Origin: Lepturacanthus savala
Taxonomy: Eukaryota > Chordata > Actinopteri > Scombriformes > Trichiuridae
NCBI GenBank assembly: GCA_030544235.1
Contig: CM060477.1
Span: 11,387,934 to 11,451,933, forward strand
DNA length: 64,000 bases
Direction: 5' to 3'
Shown: positions 52,868 to 64,000 of the stretch, piece by piece
How the letters are laid out: the number at the start of each line of letters is the position of its first letter
How positions within the stretch are numbered: position 1 is the first letter of the stretch
Program-made: the position numbers and the translations under genes
The notes under the pieces: model-generated
What the model saw: only the letters and a program-made list of their open reading frames with translations
What the model was told of the DNA's origin: nothing
Databases searched by the model: none

Positions 52868-53916
52868 ACAGGGTGGTGTAAAGACAAGGCACCATTTTGT
52901 TAATTTGTGAAATACTAATCGTTAAGAACAGAAACAAATTTGTTTTGTCCATAAGCTCCGGTTTTATAAAACAGAGGAAAGGGCTACATGTCACATTTAC
53001 GGCATATAGGAACGTTGCACAGTGGTAAAAAGAAATGATTTAAAATAATACCCAAGTAAGAAAATTTTAATATGATAAATCAGTAGTTCATTAATATTAA
53101 AGTAAAATTCATGCAATTCATTGAAATCCATCCATCAAATAATACAGTACCGAATGCCATCAACCTTCTACAAAATAAATAAACGTTAAACAAGTGCAAT
53201 TATGAAGTTGCTTTTCAAGAAAGCATCGGTAGGAGTGGTCAGTGTACCTACACAAGTTAAGGCTCTTAATTTTTTTTTAACATATCTGAAAAGAAAGGGT
53301 TTGTCAACAGCCAGCACTGCTATGGCACTTAAATTCCCCATCGATTAATATTGCCAGCGCTGGCAAGCCACAACATACTGTTAGAATGAATTTATGGCTG
53401 CTGCATCATGAGCCTCTGACTCAGCTTTGGCCAGATATATGTGTTCTTGTAATTCTTAAACTGTCAGAGAGCAGATAGGAATGGCAAAAAAACACATTAA
53501 AAAAATAAAGAGACAACAGTGGTTCAACAGCAATCATTAAATAATAACAACATTGATTGTTCTTTACACAAACAAAAAAATAGCACTTTTCCCGACCATT
53601 TACAGCCATTAGGATGTGAAGGGAAATTAAACTTTACAAACTGCTAAAAATGGTGTCGTTTGGAAAGTATTTCTCTTGTTTTCAATGTGACTGAAAGCAT
53701 AAACAATGAAGAAAATAGTTTAACATGCCTCCACTTTCATGAAATTATCGTACATTCAGTAGACATGGAAATTTTAAAAAATATATTTATGTACACTTAG
53801 TTATTTTGTTTCACCAATGCAAATACCATACTCCTTTATTTACAAATAATCGTGATAGTTTGTGGAATTCTCAATGTTTCAGACAGGGAAACACAGGAAG
53901 AGTAATCCAAGATCCA

Positions 53917-56900
53917 TCAGTCACTGTCGGTCTCATCCTGATATTTGGTGTTCGCTTTAATAGCACGGCCGTTTTGTAAAGGCATTTCTTCGTAGTCGCT
54001 CCTTTATGTGGACAAAGAAAAAGTGGATTTATGTAATTTTACAGTGAATACTACCAAACTGTGAGGAGTAAGGACAAACACTTACCCATATATTACTTCA
54101 TCATCGGAGTCGTTGAGCATGGAGAAAGCAGGATTATCCTTCAACTGGGAGTCTGGGAAATAAAACAAAAGCAGGTGTTCAGTCATAATCTACTGGAATA
54201 GAGTAAATTGACTGGAATTAATTAGTGAAGGTAAAACAAAATCTCTCACCATAAAGAGCATTTTTGGAGGGAGAATATACAAATGCTAATGTGTACAAGT
54301 AGAAGTTAAGTAGGCCATAGAAGGATAGAAATTCAGCTGGTAAGTCTGGAGTTAAGGGTTGTTACCCAAGATGAGAGGGTGTTTTCATTCATATAACATG
54401 ACATCACAAATCACATTCTCTTATAATAAGGGAAAAAATGGAAGAAACCTTGTATGAGCAAAAGAGAAGGGAACCCTCACAAATGACAATATGAAAAAAA
54501 GCAATAACAAAATTAAGGACATGAAAGACATGAATCAGGAACTGGAGCACTGACATGATATTCTACATGGAACAACTGAAGTGAAGTTTAACACTGATTA
54601 AAATCAATCACTATTAAAGGATATAGTTTTGGTAATGAGTAGACAATTCCGCCACAAAATCGGTTTGGAGAGCTTTGGCACCAAACCTCAAGTAGAGAAT
54701 GACCATGCTGTAGAAGAGAGAGTAAGTGGATCAATTAAAATCAAATGCAACAGAGAGACTGCTTTTAGGTTTTTGCATTTTCCTGAGGCTCACCTTATGA
54801 GAAGGACCACAAACGTCAGTGCTGTCAAAAACTTGAGCCTGAGATCTAGAGATAGAAAAAATAAACGGCACATTAATATCACTCTAGTAGAAGTTGAATC
54901 ATATGAAGTTAGGTGTGGTAGGGTGCGATACCTGAATAAGGCATGTTCTTCAGTTCAGAACAAGCTCTGACGATCAGGAAGATCAGATAGAGGATGTAGA
55001 GGAAAACTACAACTAGGAAAAAGACCTTCATGCCCTGCAGAGATGACATGGAACTTTATTAAACTGTTGCGCCACCTGAGGTCATAAACTTGAAACCATG
55101 ATTAGATTTCATTATGTCCAACTCCCTCAACAGCAAAAGTGTATGATCAGACCTAGGACTATCACTACAACAAACCAGCCAACCGGTTTCTCACCTGAAA
55201 GTTTACTATATCCACTTTGTAGTCATAGGTAGGGTCTTGGAGTTCATTGACCCTAGCAATCCAGGATTGGAGAGAAAATTGTTTTACTCATATTGTAATT
55301 CAGTTGAAATCAGTCTAATGGTGGCCAGAGGTTATATACTTACGTTTGCCATATGCCCAGAGTCACTGCAGAGAGCCAGAGAAGACCCACAATGACCAAC
55401 TTTGGCAGGTAAAAGGTCAGGCATTTCCTCTCACCCTGTGGAAACAAAATAGAACAGATTCAGAGGAAGAAAAAAATGAGAAAAATGAGAGTGAACCATT
55501 CAGGTGTGGTAGTAATACTGAAACCCACCTGCACCCTGATGCCATGGTAGACACAGAGCCAGAAGAGCAGCAAGGCACACAGAAAGAGGGCCTGAAAGAA
55601 GGCGTCCAATGTCCCCGGAAACCAGCTGTTCACCAGGAATGACAACGGGAAAAACGGATCTGGACAGTGACAGCAAACATGAACAGATTCAGGAAAAGGA
55701 ACACAGATGACCTTGGAAGTTGGACTTAAAGGGATAGTTCAGGATTTTTGACATGAATCTGTATAGAATCCCTCTCATCGGTGTCGTACACTTACACTGA
55801 CTTACCCCCGACAGTGTCCTGTGAGCCGAGTTCAAAAATACCGAACTATCCCTTTAAGGACGGAATGCATGTAACACAGATAAGATTGAAAATCACCATT
55901 GTAGAGTAGCAGCAGAGGGAGTAGGACAGACATCCACTTCTGTTCTATGCCCCAGTCCCTCATAGAAAACTTCCTCAGCGAGTGAGCAAACATACACTGG
56001 GATATGTAGAGAGAGAAAAATATTTTAATATATAAATATTATATGACACATTCAGGGAAAGTCCAGAAAAGCTAAAACTAGAACTTACCGTCACCATGAA
56101 GGTCAACACCACGAAGACAAACCGGAACCAGATCTCCACTTGCGAAAAAGTGGGATTGTATGTTTTCCACTGAAGATAAATGTTGAAAAAAAAAAAGAAC
56201 AAGGGGGTAAAAAATATTATAGAAGAACAATGAGTTTAAAGAAATCCTGAAAAACTTCCAAAGCCAAAGTCCAAAGTTAGTTTTATGAGCTGCCAGCGTT
56301 TCCACCTACCACAAAGTTGACTTTGATTTCATAAGTGATATTTTCAAGGCCTTTGAAGCTGACCACGACCTGGTACTGGGTGTAGTTCAGGTATCCCAGA
56401 TGCAGCACGATGATCTCATCACATTTCTGCACAGAGACAAAAACAACACATCACTGGCTGTTCTGTCAACAACCTAACTGCACTGTGGATAAACACAGAG
56501 CTCTGAGGACATCACTAACAGGATCAACCATTTCAATCCTGCGCTCACGTCTACAGCAGCATCATTCTGAATTATTATTAAGCATCACTTCCTAAACTCT
56601 CGCTTGCTGCAGCCTGATTAAATGATTTATGACAGTCCAGGGTGTTTGAGAGAGAGTCAAAGCTGACTGAGACTTACAGCCCCACAGTGTAGAGTTCGGG
56701 ATTTCTGGGGCACATCATTGAGGTGCATCAAGCTGGCATCCTGCATCACTCCATTTAGCTTCACGTTGATCTCAAAAGGCTGCTGGAAGTCGCCCACTAG
56801 CACAAAGAGAAGTAGCAACATGCGGTCATCGACCAAGGACGAGGGTTTACACGTGAACAAAAGAGAGAGGTAGGTGTGTCAAAGTTTCTCTCTCTGCTGC

Positions 56901-59693
56901 TTATTCTGTGGCCTTACCACTGCTGTGTTCAACCTGCATCTGACAGGTGAGCCACAGCTGCTGGTTGTAAGTGGTTAGAGGAGGAGAACGGATACTATAG
57001 GGCCCCGTCTGAAAACATACATAGAATTACATAATTAATAATTATTAATGTGCCACACATTAAACAGGATACTTACTATCAATGACACTTATCTTTGCTT
57101 ACATTACAGCAAACAACCCAAAGACTTTATCTGAACACACAACGATAACTACATAGAAGGGGGGAAGGGTGAGGTTGTGAAACGTTGGCTGAAGAATAAT
57201 AAGACACAAACAAAATATTAGCACTGCATTTTGCTAAATGTCTGTGTCGATCAATGTTTTTCAAGACAATAACCACTTATAATGCAGCATTTCATACATA
57301 ACTTTACACATAAAAACATGGCCTGAATGTAACAAAACTTAAGTCATAATGATGCTTCATTGCAGTATTTTATGATTTGATGGCAAACTACTTGATATTA
57401 CTGCAGAAGTCCTTTCACACATCATTATAGTCACACATCCAACTGTCTTACCTTAGCTGAAAGGTTTTTTGGAAGTAACTGATCCCCATTGTGCTCAGCG
57501 ATAATCCGAGGACCTAGAAAATTTAAGAAAATACAATTATTGCATTTTTCTTAAAGTCATCCAAAGTAGAGTAAAATCCTTCCTGAGCTCAAGATGCAAT
57601 CTACAAAAAAACATGAACAAGTCATATCTGTAAACAATTGGACTGATTTAAACTTGAAACTATTTGAAATCATCTGTACTAGCGGAACTAAAATAAATAA
57701 TGTAGATAAAGAGCTTGCAGGCTTGAGATTAGCAACATTTATTCAGACAATTAAATCAACATGTACAGTACAAGAGCACTCAGGTTGTACACAACATTAG
57801 CATGTAAAGGTCATAAAATGTGTTACATGTCCTTGATGACATTAGTTTTGCTAGGAACGTCCAAAATAATACGTACTGCGCCAAAAAATAGACACTTACA
57901 CACACTAAATTCTTATTCATAATAGAATATCATCAAGATAGTGTCAGATTGATCCAAAATGTATTCTTTGCCATAATAACAAACCAAACCTCATAAAAAA
58001 TATCTTCAGCAACAAGGATTCCTACAAGAGATGTTTTTGTTCCCGAGCCCCGATCTACCCCAACATTACCAAAGCACTCTGGGATTACATGAAGAAACAG
58101 AAGTTGATTAAATTTATACCAGATACACTGAGACTTTTACTCAAGTAATATTCTAATAGATGACGTTTAACTTCTAAAGTCATTTACTGGTATAATATCT
58201 ATAATAGTGCGGTGTCAAAACGCAGTTTCCCTTCCTCAGCTATTCTGTTATCAGACCTTGATGACTGTAATTCGATGTAAAACAGTCATACCTGCAATCC
58301 CAATGAAGACTGTGAGGCCGAAACAGATCAGGAACACCACGAAGACCAAGACAAAGTGTCTTTTGGACAATGTGTATAGCCGCATGGGGGCCAATCTGCA
58401 CAGGGGAGACATTCATTAGAGTTAACACACAGCAGCTAATGAGCAGAAGTGGTTTTAACGTAGTTAAACCGGTGTCCAATCGCCTGTGGCTCAGATGTCA
58501 ATACAGCTAGCTGCTAGCTCGTGCATGCTATCGGTAACATATGGCAGCGGAGAGCGTGCAGAGGAGTTTTCACAAACTCAAACATACGGTGACGTGTCTC
58601 GGGTGTCGCCGCCGGACACAGAGTCAACTTACAGATCCATTTGTCTCGGTTCGTGGTCTCCGTGGCGAGAACAAAAAGGCTGAAATCGCGCTAGGGAAGC
58701 TACATCCGTGTAGGTGTCGTCTACGCTACAAACACACGCCTCTCTGCGACACGCGGAATAACCGTCGAATAGGGAGGCGCTGGATGACGTCAGCTAGAAC
58801 GAATAGGGAAGTTAAAAGGGAACAAGGGCGCTGATTTAGGAGAGAAGGAGACGAAGTAGGAGGAAATGTCTCCTTTCTACACCCTTTAACATACGTGCGT
58901 GTTTATAGAGCTATTTTAATCCAATACGAGACATTATTTAGACATATCGTGCCGAGGCTCATTTTATTAACCGCTATCCTGCGCGTGCGCAGCACTACGA
59001 CATCAAACGTCAACGTTACCTTTTACATATCCAGTGAGATATTTAATGAGCTATTTAATTTATTCAGTTCTTCTCATTCTTGTTGTTTTAAAAAATCCAA
59101 ATGGAGGCTTCAAAGTAGGCATATGATATTTTAACCACAACCAAATGCGTATTTTGAGGTTAAATGACATTCATAACTCAACACTTGTTGCCTCTAATCG
59201 CAGTAACGTTAGGCCTCGTATTAAATTGTGGGCGATTTTAAGCTTAATTAGTCTCTTTGTAATATACAATCCCATACTATATATAGATATATGTCACAGA
59301 TATATTTTCTTGCATTGTTATATATATTGAGGACCACACTTTCCTTTGCAGTCTAATAATATAATAGTATAGTGTAATTCGAGATATATTTTGCATCATT
59401 AAAATAGAAGAGGCTACAAATGTATAAGCATAATAACATATATATTATATGAAAGCATACACATTATATTCATAACCTACAGCCATGAGAATAGCTTGAA
59501 CACATACCGCAGCGGAAAATGGATTTTCTATAATTGTGTTGAAAAAGCAGTGGACGCACCTGTAAAAGCGGTCATCTCGGTAAGGTGTCAGGTCCTCCTT
59601 CAGCTCGTTGTAGGCCTCCTGGATTTTCCTACAGAAGTATTTCAGCTCAGTGTACAGAGGGTTTTCCAAGCCGGACGAGTAGTCGGTATCCAT
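53917..59693 (-). CDS. tmem181: Transmembrane protein 181 (GOLD-type seven-TM protein)
   Basis: TMEM181 belongs to the family of proteins with a lumenal GOLD-like domain and seven TM helices (GPR107/108, Wntless, TMEM87). Exons: 59693-59560, 58395-58292, 57513-57452, 57008-56918, 56796-56678, 56426-56310, 56169-56089, 55996-55897, 55659-55529, 55435-55344, 55252-55195, 55034-54932, 54845-54794, 54707-54625, 54339-54250, 54152-54086 and 54001-53917. They give 522 residues in phase throughout. Landmarks: MDTDYSSGLENPLYTELKYF, APMRLYTLSKRHFVLVF (TM1), the lumenal part with YNQQLWLTCQMQ and HLGYLNYTQYQV, then FRFVFVVLTFMVT, AHSLRKFSMRDWGIEQKWM, NDPFFPLSFLVNSWF, LLLFWLCVYHGIRVQ, GMKVFFLVVVFLYILYLIF, LRFGAKALQTDFVAELSTHY and the acidic tail DYEEMPLQNG to DETDSD. 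The intron at 54340-54624 is AT-AC. A second first exon lies at 58.64 kb. Convergent with dynlt1. Confidence 0.95.
54340..54624 (-). other. tmem181: U12-type AT-AC intron in tmem181
   Basis: Minus strand: exon end CAAAACT, then intron start ATATCCTTT, the textbook minor-spliceosome 5' site. The intron ends CCCTTAACTCCAGACTTAC, with the branch-site motif CCTTAAC close to a terminal AC, as expected of U12 introns. Joining T to CA restores Ser in ...HYQN-S-AEFLSFYG, matching the orthologue as I recall it. No GT donor nearby keeps the frame. The other 15 introns I placed are GT-AG. Confidence 0.9.
55726..55857. mobile_element. 132-bp MITE with near-perfect inverted ends in tmem181 intron
   Basis: Ends are TTAAAGGGATAGTTCAGG and, in reverse complement, TTAAAGGGATAGTTCGG: 17-18-bp terminal inverted repeats differing by one inserted base, starting with TTAA. 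The centre includes CTCATCGGTGTCGTACACTTACAC. The TTAA border suggests piggyBac-type targeting but does not prove it. It lies between tmem181 exons 8 and 9. Confidence 0.85.
58633..58640 (-). CDS. tmem181: Alternative first coding exon of tmem181
   Basis: On the minus strand ATGGATCT is followed by the donor GTAAGTTG. The two left-over bases (CT) fit the phase of the exon at 58395-58292, giving MDLLAPMRLYTLSK instead of the 44-residue leader, for a 480-residue protein. As I recall, the human reference protein begins MEPLAPMRLYTLSK, so this short start is probably conserved. The sequence just upstream (58.64-58.8 kb) has many CpG, as expected of a promoter. The coding part is only 8 bp, so the evidence is phase, donor quality and the recalled human start. 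Confidence 0.75.
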
Positions 59694-60066
59694 TCTCACA
59701 CCGTGCCGTCTGGCGGCTGAAAATGGCGATGGGAAGGGGGGGGGGTAACAATCGGCGGTCTTTAGAGGACAGCACAATGTGGCCTGGCTGTATTGTCCCG
59801 TCGTTTAATTGAAAGTGCAGCCCAAGCTGTTTTGTTTGTGTCGATTGAAAGAGAAAAAAAAAAGACCAAGAGAAGAGGGAAGCACGTCGCCAACACACGG
59901 GAGGAGGGTCAGGTGATCAGAGTTCAGCACCACGGACAGAGACAGACAGCTGTACCTGGTTAAAGAGACAACACGTCTGTGGCTCCCAGGTCCATCTCCA
60001 GTCTCTCGGCGAAACAACCAAACAGCTGCTTCACATGTTGGTTGCAATTCCAACAATAACCACATA

Positions 60067-60110
60067 ATCAGATTAGATTAGATTCAATTTATTGCTCTTG
60101 AAGGAGATTG
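60067..60110 (-). mobile_element. LINE 3' tail, reverse orientation
   Basis: GATTAGATTAGATTCAATTTATTG is the reverse complement of the ...AATAAA-TTGAATC(TAATC)n tail seen on fish LINE copies. Very short. Confidence 0.5.
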
Positions 60111-60319
60111 AAGTGTCATGCAGCTCCCTGAAACAAGAACACAACAACAAATAAAAACATAGCAATCATACAAAAATAATAATTTGATTTATATGGCACC
60201 TTTTATGTGACAATGCACGTCAATGTGCTTAATTAAGCAATGCATTCAAAGTGTTTCTGCTGCACTTTAGTTAATTTGGTATTTAAATTAATGTAGTTGT
60301 TTATTTTATCAAGTTTTGT

Positions 60320-60430
60320 AACGTGTGCTGCTGACCTCTTGGCCAGGTCACCCTTGTAAAAGAGATCTTGATCTCAATGGGTTTATTACCTGGTTAAATA
60401 AAGGTTAAATACATTTAAAAAAAAAAAAAT
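60320..60430 (+). mobile_element. Non-LTR retrotransposon 3' end with poly(A)
   Basis: CTCTTGGCCAGGTCACCCTTG, AAAAGAGATCTTGATCTCAATGGG, CCTGGTTAAATAAAGGTTAAATA and a poly(A) run: a widespread teleost LINE-type 3' tail. Confidence 0.7.
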
Positions 60431-60440
60431 CTGCATAGAG

Positions 60441-60755
60441 GGGCGACATGGTGGAGCAGGGGTTACCTCACAGCAAGAAGGTCATAGGTTCAAGACCTCC
60501 TTTCTGTGTGGAGTTTGCATGTTCTCCTTGTGTCTGTGTAGGTTTTCACCGGGTTCTCCAGCTTCCTCCCACAATCCAAAAATATGCCAAGGTTAATTGG
60601 AGACTCTAAACTGCCCATAGGTGTGTGTGCTGCACGATAGGCTGGTGACCATCTGGGGTGTATCCCTGCCTCTCGCCTGTAATGCGCTGGGATTGGTTCC
60701 AGCAGACCCCCGCGACCCTAATGAGGAATAAGCAGGTATAGATGATGAATGAACG
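60441..60755 (+). mobile_element. tRNA-derived SINE with 13-bp target-site duplication
   Basis: Starts GGGCGACATGGTGGAGCAGG (A-box-like TGGTGGAGCAGG at about 60449-60460), with B box GGTTCAAGACC at 60487-60497. The body then reads GTGTGGAGTTTGCATGTTCTCC and TTAATTGGAGACTCTAAACTG, and the tail ends GATGATGAATGAACG. It is flanked by AATCTGCATAGAG at 60428-60440 and again at 60756-60768, a perfect 13-bp direct repeat. That marks a retroposition event placed immediately after the poly(A) of a LINE tail. Confidence 0.85.
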
Positions 60756-61067
60756 AATCTGCATAGAGTACTTCAGGTGTGTCAGTAGTTTACTTCGGTT
60801 TTCATTCTGTCAGCTAGATCCAGGAATAGTGAATGCTCACTCAACAGCGGATACTTAAAACGGAACAGAGCCTTCTTTAAACGGAATTAGTTCCACCTGT
60901 GCTTTTCTTACTAGGAATCAATATTTCACAAAATATCCAGTATTTGGGCCAGTGAAGCAACTCTTTTAGTCCAATATCTGGCTAGATTTGAACATGGCCT
61001 TCTTTCAGTTCAATATTACTGACTATATTAAGCAGACAAGACAGTATTTTTCTTAAAACAATGATGT

Positions 61068-63910
61068 TTTATTCAAAAAATGCGTGACATATACAATTAT
61101 AAAATAATTTACATGGCATGCCTTACTATCCATTCACTATAAACGTTCAGTCACCAAATCAGACTCCGATTTTTTTCAAGTGTTTTTGTCATTTAAGTCT
61201 ACATCTACAAATACAAAGCACATATCTTTTCTAAAGAAAAGCCAAATCCTACAATATCTACAACAGGTTGTCATAAAATCAGTTGAAAGTAAATCCTTAA
61301 CTTATGTCCATAGGCAATTCTGAACATGAACTCAGTGGCTTACACTTGTGAACTTGTGTGAACGATGTGTGTACGTGTAAGAATCCATGACCACACACGT
61401 TTGAAGAGAATAGATTTAACACTGATGGGATTGGTAGACTGCACAGTTGAATACAGACACACCTTGACTTGACAGTTACACTCTAGATAACTAGTCTACC
61501 AACTACACTAAACTGAGCACTTACTCATTCACATCTTTTCCATTCAATGCAAACTTCACAAAACACAGAAAATGTGCCCATTCCCACCCCTCCCACCCCC
61601 ACATTCCCACCTCACAATTTGGGCTACACTTGGAACAAACTTTTATCAACACAAAAATGTCCAGAAAACTCCACAATATACAGTATGTATAGATACTATA
61701 TCTCCTTTTTTTTGGAAATAATCTCATAAATAAAATGTACAGACCAGCAACTGGGATGCTGAACTTAAAGAATGGTATTAAACTGTGGTCAAAAGTGATG
61801 ACAGGATTCCTTTTCCCTAAGAAAATATTGCACAACTAACACAAAAATATGAATTTTTTATGCCATGCTTATGTTCTTTTCATTTTTTTTAGGATCAGTA
61901 TAGGCTTACATTTTTTAAATCCCCATCACTACACTCCATCTGATAGACATGCATTTTGTTGTGATACACAGATCACAGTAAATAAGGTAATAATCTCATC
62001 AATTCAGAGACCAAACAGAGCTTGTCTAAAGAGATAGCTTTCTTTTTCCCCCGCCCACACTTTTTTTTTTAAACCAAGCATTTAGTTACACTTCCCCCTA
62101 GGCCCATTTCATCAACTTAAAATTTTAGTAAATGCATATTTTGGCACAAATGTTTGAGGCGACCCTATTCAGTCTAAATTATAGCTATTTTTGTGACTTA
62201 CCATATTTTTCTAATAAAACCTATTTTCAATATTTGCAGCGTGCCTAATAATTTCCTCCTGACCTCGCTCTGTGTTCTCAGGTCAATAAAAACACAAACT
62301 TCACTGTCTGAAAGAAAAAAATAACCAGCTTTACAGATTTCAGTGTCAGCTTACTAAATGAACAGATCTCAATAGCTTCATCCTTCATTGGAGTTATGAC
62401 TTCAAAGATTCAGTGAAAATGATTTCAGCTTAACTTTTTTTTTTTTTTTTTGTGGTTGTAGCTGTTGAGTTAAACATTACTACAGCTTTGCTCCACACCT
62501 GAAATTACACTTAAAACACAGTGGAGACAGGTGTAAATAGACATCTGTCAGAGTCACTCAAGTCTCTTAACAACATTTACATATGACTGATATGTATTTA
62601 CATGACTTCTGAAGAGAGTATGAAATGGCATAGGAGAAATATACAAAAATATTTCCTGTACCTTGCTTATATATTTAGTGTGGTCTTAAAGAGCAGAGAC
62701 AGCCCCCCCACCCCCCCATTACACACTCACTTCACGGAAGTGACAGAAGGTGACAAATCACTTCATGCCAGAGGTTACGTTGTTGAATCCAGGCTTTGGC
62801 AACATCTTTTGCGCCCCATGTCACCGTATTGTAGATATTTCGTTGAGTACAGGATACGTCAGTCAAAGCTATTCTGTAAACCCCTCCCACCTGAATTCTC
62901 CTGACACAGCAATGTTTAAATTCAGCCACCAGTCTCCCAAATAAAGCAGATAAGTTGAAAACCATTTTGACAGGGTATGAAGATTGTATATCACAAACAA
63001 TGACAATAATGTTCATATCAGAATAGATAAAACAACAAAATGTACATATAATTTAATCCATGTAACAGTAACATTTCTTCGTCCTTCAGAGTCCCAGGAA
63101 ACCATGTGAAAAAGACTGCAGTTCACCTCAACTATTTTACCACTTCACCTTCCCAAGTTTTTAACATTGAGACACCTTTTCCAACAGTGAAAGGTGTGAC
63201 CTCTTAATGCTCCTAGATGATGCATATATCTAAACCTCAATTCCAGCCTTAAGACTGAGATAGTAACAAAAGGAATGGCAGAGAGTGAAACAAAAAAGAC
63301 CCTCCAACCCTCCACCATGTTAAGTCATTTAATAAAATCCTAAAAGCAAAAGCAGTATAATAAAGTGGTAACTGTTTCACTGAAGTTTTGTACAGCAATG
63401 GATTTCAGTGCCCAGTAGTACCTGTGCGCTCTGGGGAAAAACAACTTTGATCTCCAGAGTGTGGTTTTCAAGTATTACTGCTGCCTCTTTTGAAAACTGC
63501 AACTTGACAATTCCTGTCTCAGTTAACCGATTGGTTATCATGTCTATAAGCTTCTTCTAGCTAAAGCAGCATTTATTTGCATGATGATTACCAAAGCTCA
63601 GCTCTTTGGCCATACATGCATTGCAAGGCGCCACGGACTGCCAAACGGAGCAAATCTGAGGGCATCCTTGGCAAATGCAGCCAATGCTTATTGCACCAAC
63701 TCAAGTGGCAGCATTGTGTAGTGCAGCATGATTGTATCTCTTTCTCTCTCTCTCTCTCTTCAGCTCCCTCTCTCCCTCTCTCTGACCAGGGCTGATTTTA
63801 GTCTTCTCTCCAAAATCAAAGTTTATTAATTTCAAATGAAACAACTGTGCCCCTTCAAAAGATTGTATTAAATCCCAGATATAACTCAGGGTAAGTAAGG
63901 ATGGGACATC
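61068..63910 (-). other. tulp4: Probable 3' UTR of tulp4
   Basis: Non-coding AT-rich sequence between the tulp4 stop codon and an AATAAA (minus strand; TTTATT at 61068-61073). It contains a run of T (62436-62451 region), short C runs near 62703-62716 and a CT repeat near 63738-63760. No coding signal on either strand. The extent is inferred only from the poly(A) signal. Confidence 0.55.
63738..63760 (+). repeat. (CT)n tract in the tulp4 3' UTR
   Basis: TTTCTCTCTCTCTCTCTC-type run about 150 bp beyond the tulp4 stop codon (reads GA on the transcribed strand). Confidence 0.85.
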
Positions 63911-64000
63911 TCATTTGAGGCGTTGAGTGACATTGGCTAAAGCCACTGCAAAGGCCTGCACAGCAGAGAAGGGATACTGGAAGTCCAGTATGTAGGCATT
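63911..64000 (-). CDS. tulp4: Tubby-like protein 4 (TULP4), last 29 codons
   Basis: The last exon enters from the right edge and ends with TGA at 63913-63911. The 29 visible residues begin NAYILDFQYPFSAVQAF and end VTQRLK-stop; I recognise this as the C-terminus of the tubby domain of TULP4. TULP4 has N-terminal WD repeats, a SOCS box and a C-terminal tubby domain, and is thought to serve as a substrate receptor for a cullin-type ubiquitin ligase. It lies tandem with tmem181; both are on the minus strand. Classical TULP1-3/TUB proteins end in a different sequence, so the call is specific. Confidence 0.88.
   Translation of the reverse strand, partial: NAYILDFQYPFSAVQAFAVALANVTQRLK

Overview
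The window is nuclear DNA of a ray-finned (percomorph-like) fish. Genes are split by short GT-AG introns, long CA/GT, GA and TA microsatellites are common, and several dispersed repeats typical of teleosts are present (hAT-like, Tc1-like, L2-like tails, a tRNA-derived SINE). I see no bacterial, viral or plasmid genes. Splice sites were read by eye and reading phase was checked across every junction. Gene names rest on recalled vertebrate orthologues, not on a search.

Layout. 1-27.5 kb, minus strand: the 5' part of the giant nesprin-1 gene (syne1), with two calponin-homology domains and the first spectrin-type segments, plus a candidate alternative first exon at 16.7-16.9 kb. 33.2-34.8 kb, plus: myct1, divergent from syne1. 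38.5-43.9 kb, plus: serac1. 46.2-46.9 kb, plus: gtf2h5. 48.6 kb, minus: a full-length U2 snRNA gene. 49.9-51.5 kb, plus: dynlt1. 52.0 kb, minus: a second full-length U2 gene, followed by a broken copy of the dynlt1 terminal exon. 53.9-59.7 kb, minus: tmem181, with two alternative first exons and one U12-type AT-AC intron. 61.1-64.0 kb, minus: 3' UTR and last 29 codons of tulp4.

The genes belong to unrelated pathways: nuclear-envelope/actin linkage, a small membrane protein, mitochondria-associated phospholipid remodelling, TFIIH, dynein and a GOLD-type seven-TM protein. What joins them is conserved linkage. As I recall, all have orthologues in human 6q25, but order and orientation differ here. 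The most interesting structures are the duplicated [U2-dynlt1] unit whose second dynlt1 has collapsed to a terminal-exon remnant, the AT-AC intron in tmem181, the GC-AG intron in dynlt1, and the alternative first exons of syne1 and tmem181. I found no sign of a novel multi-gene system.
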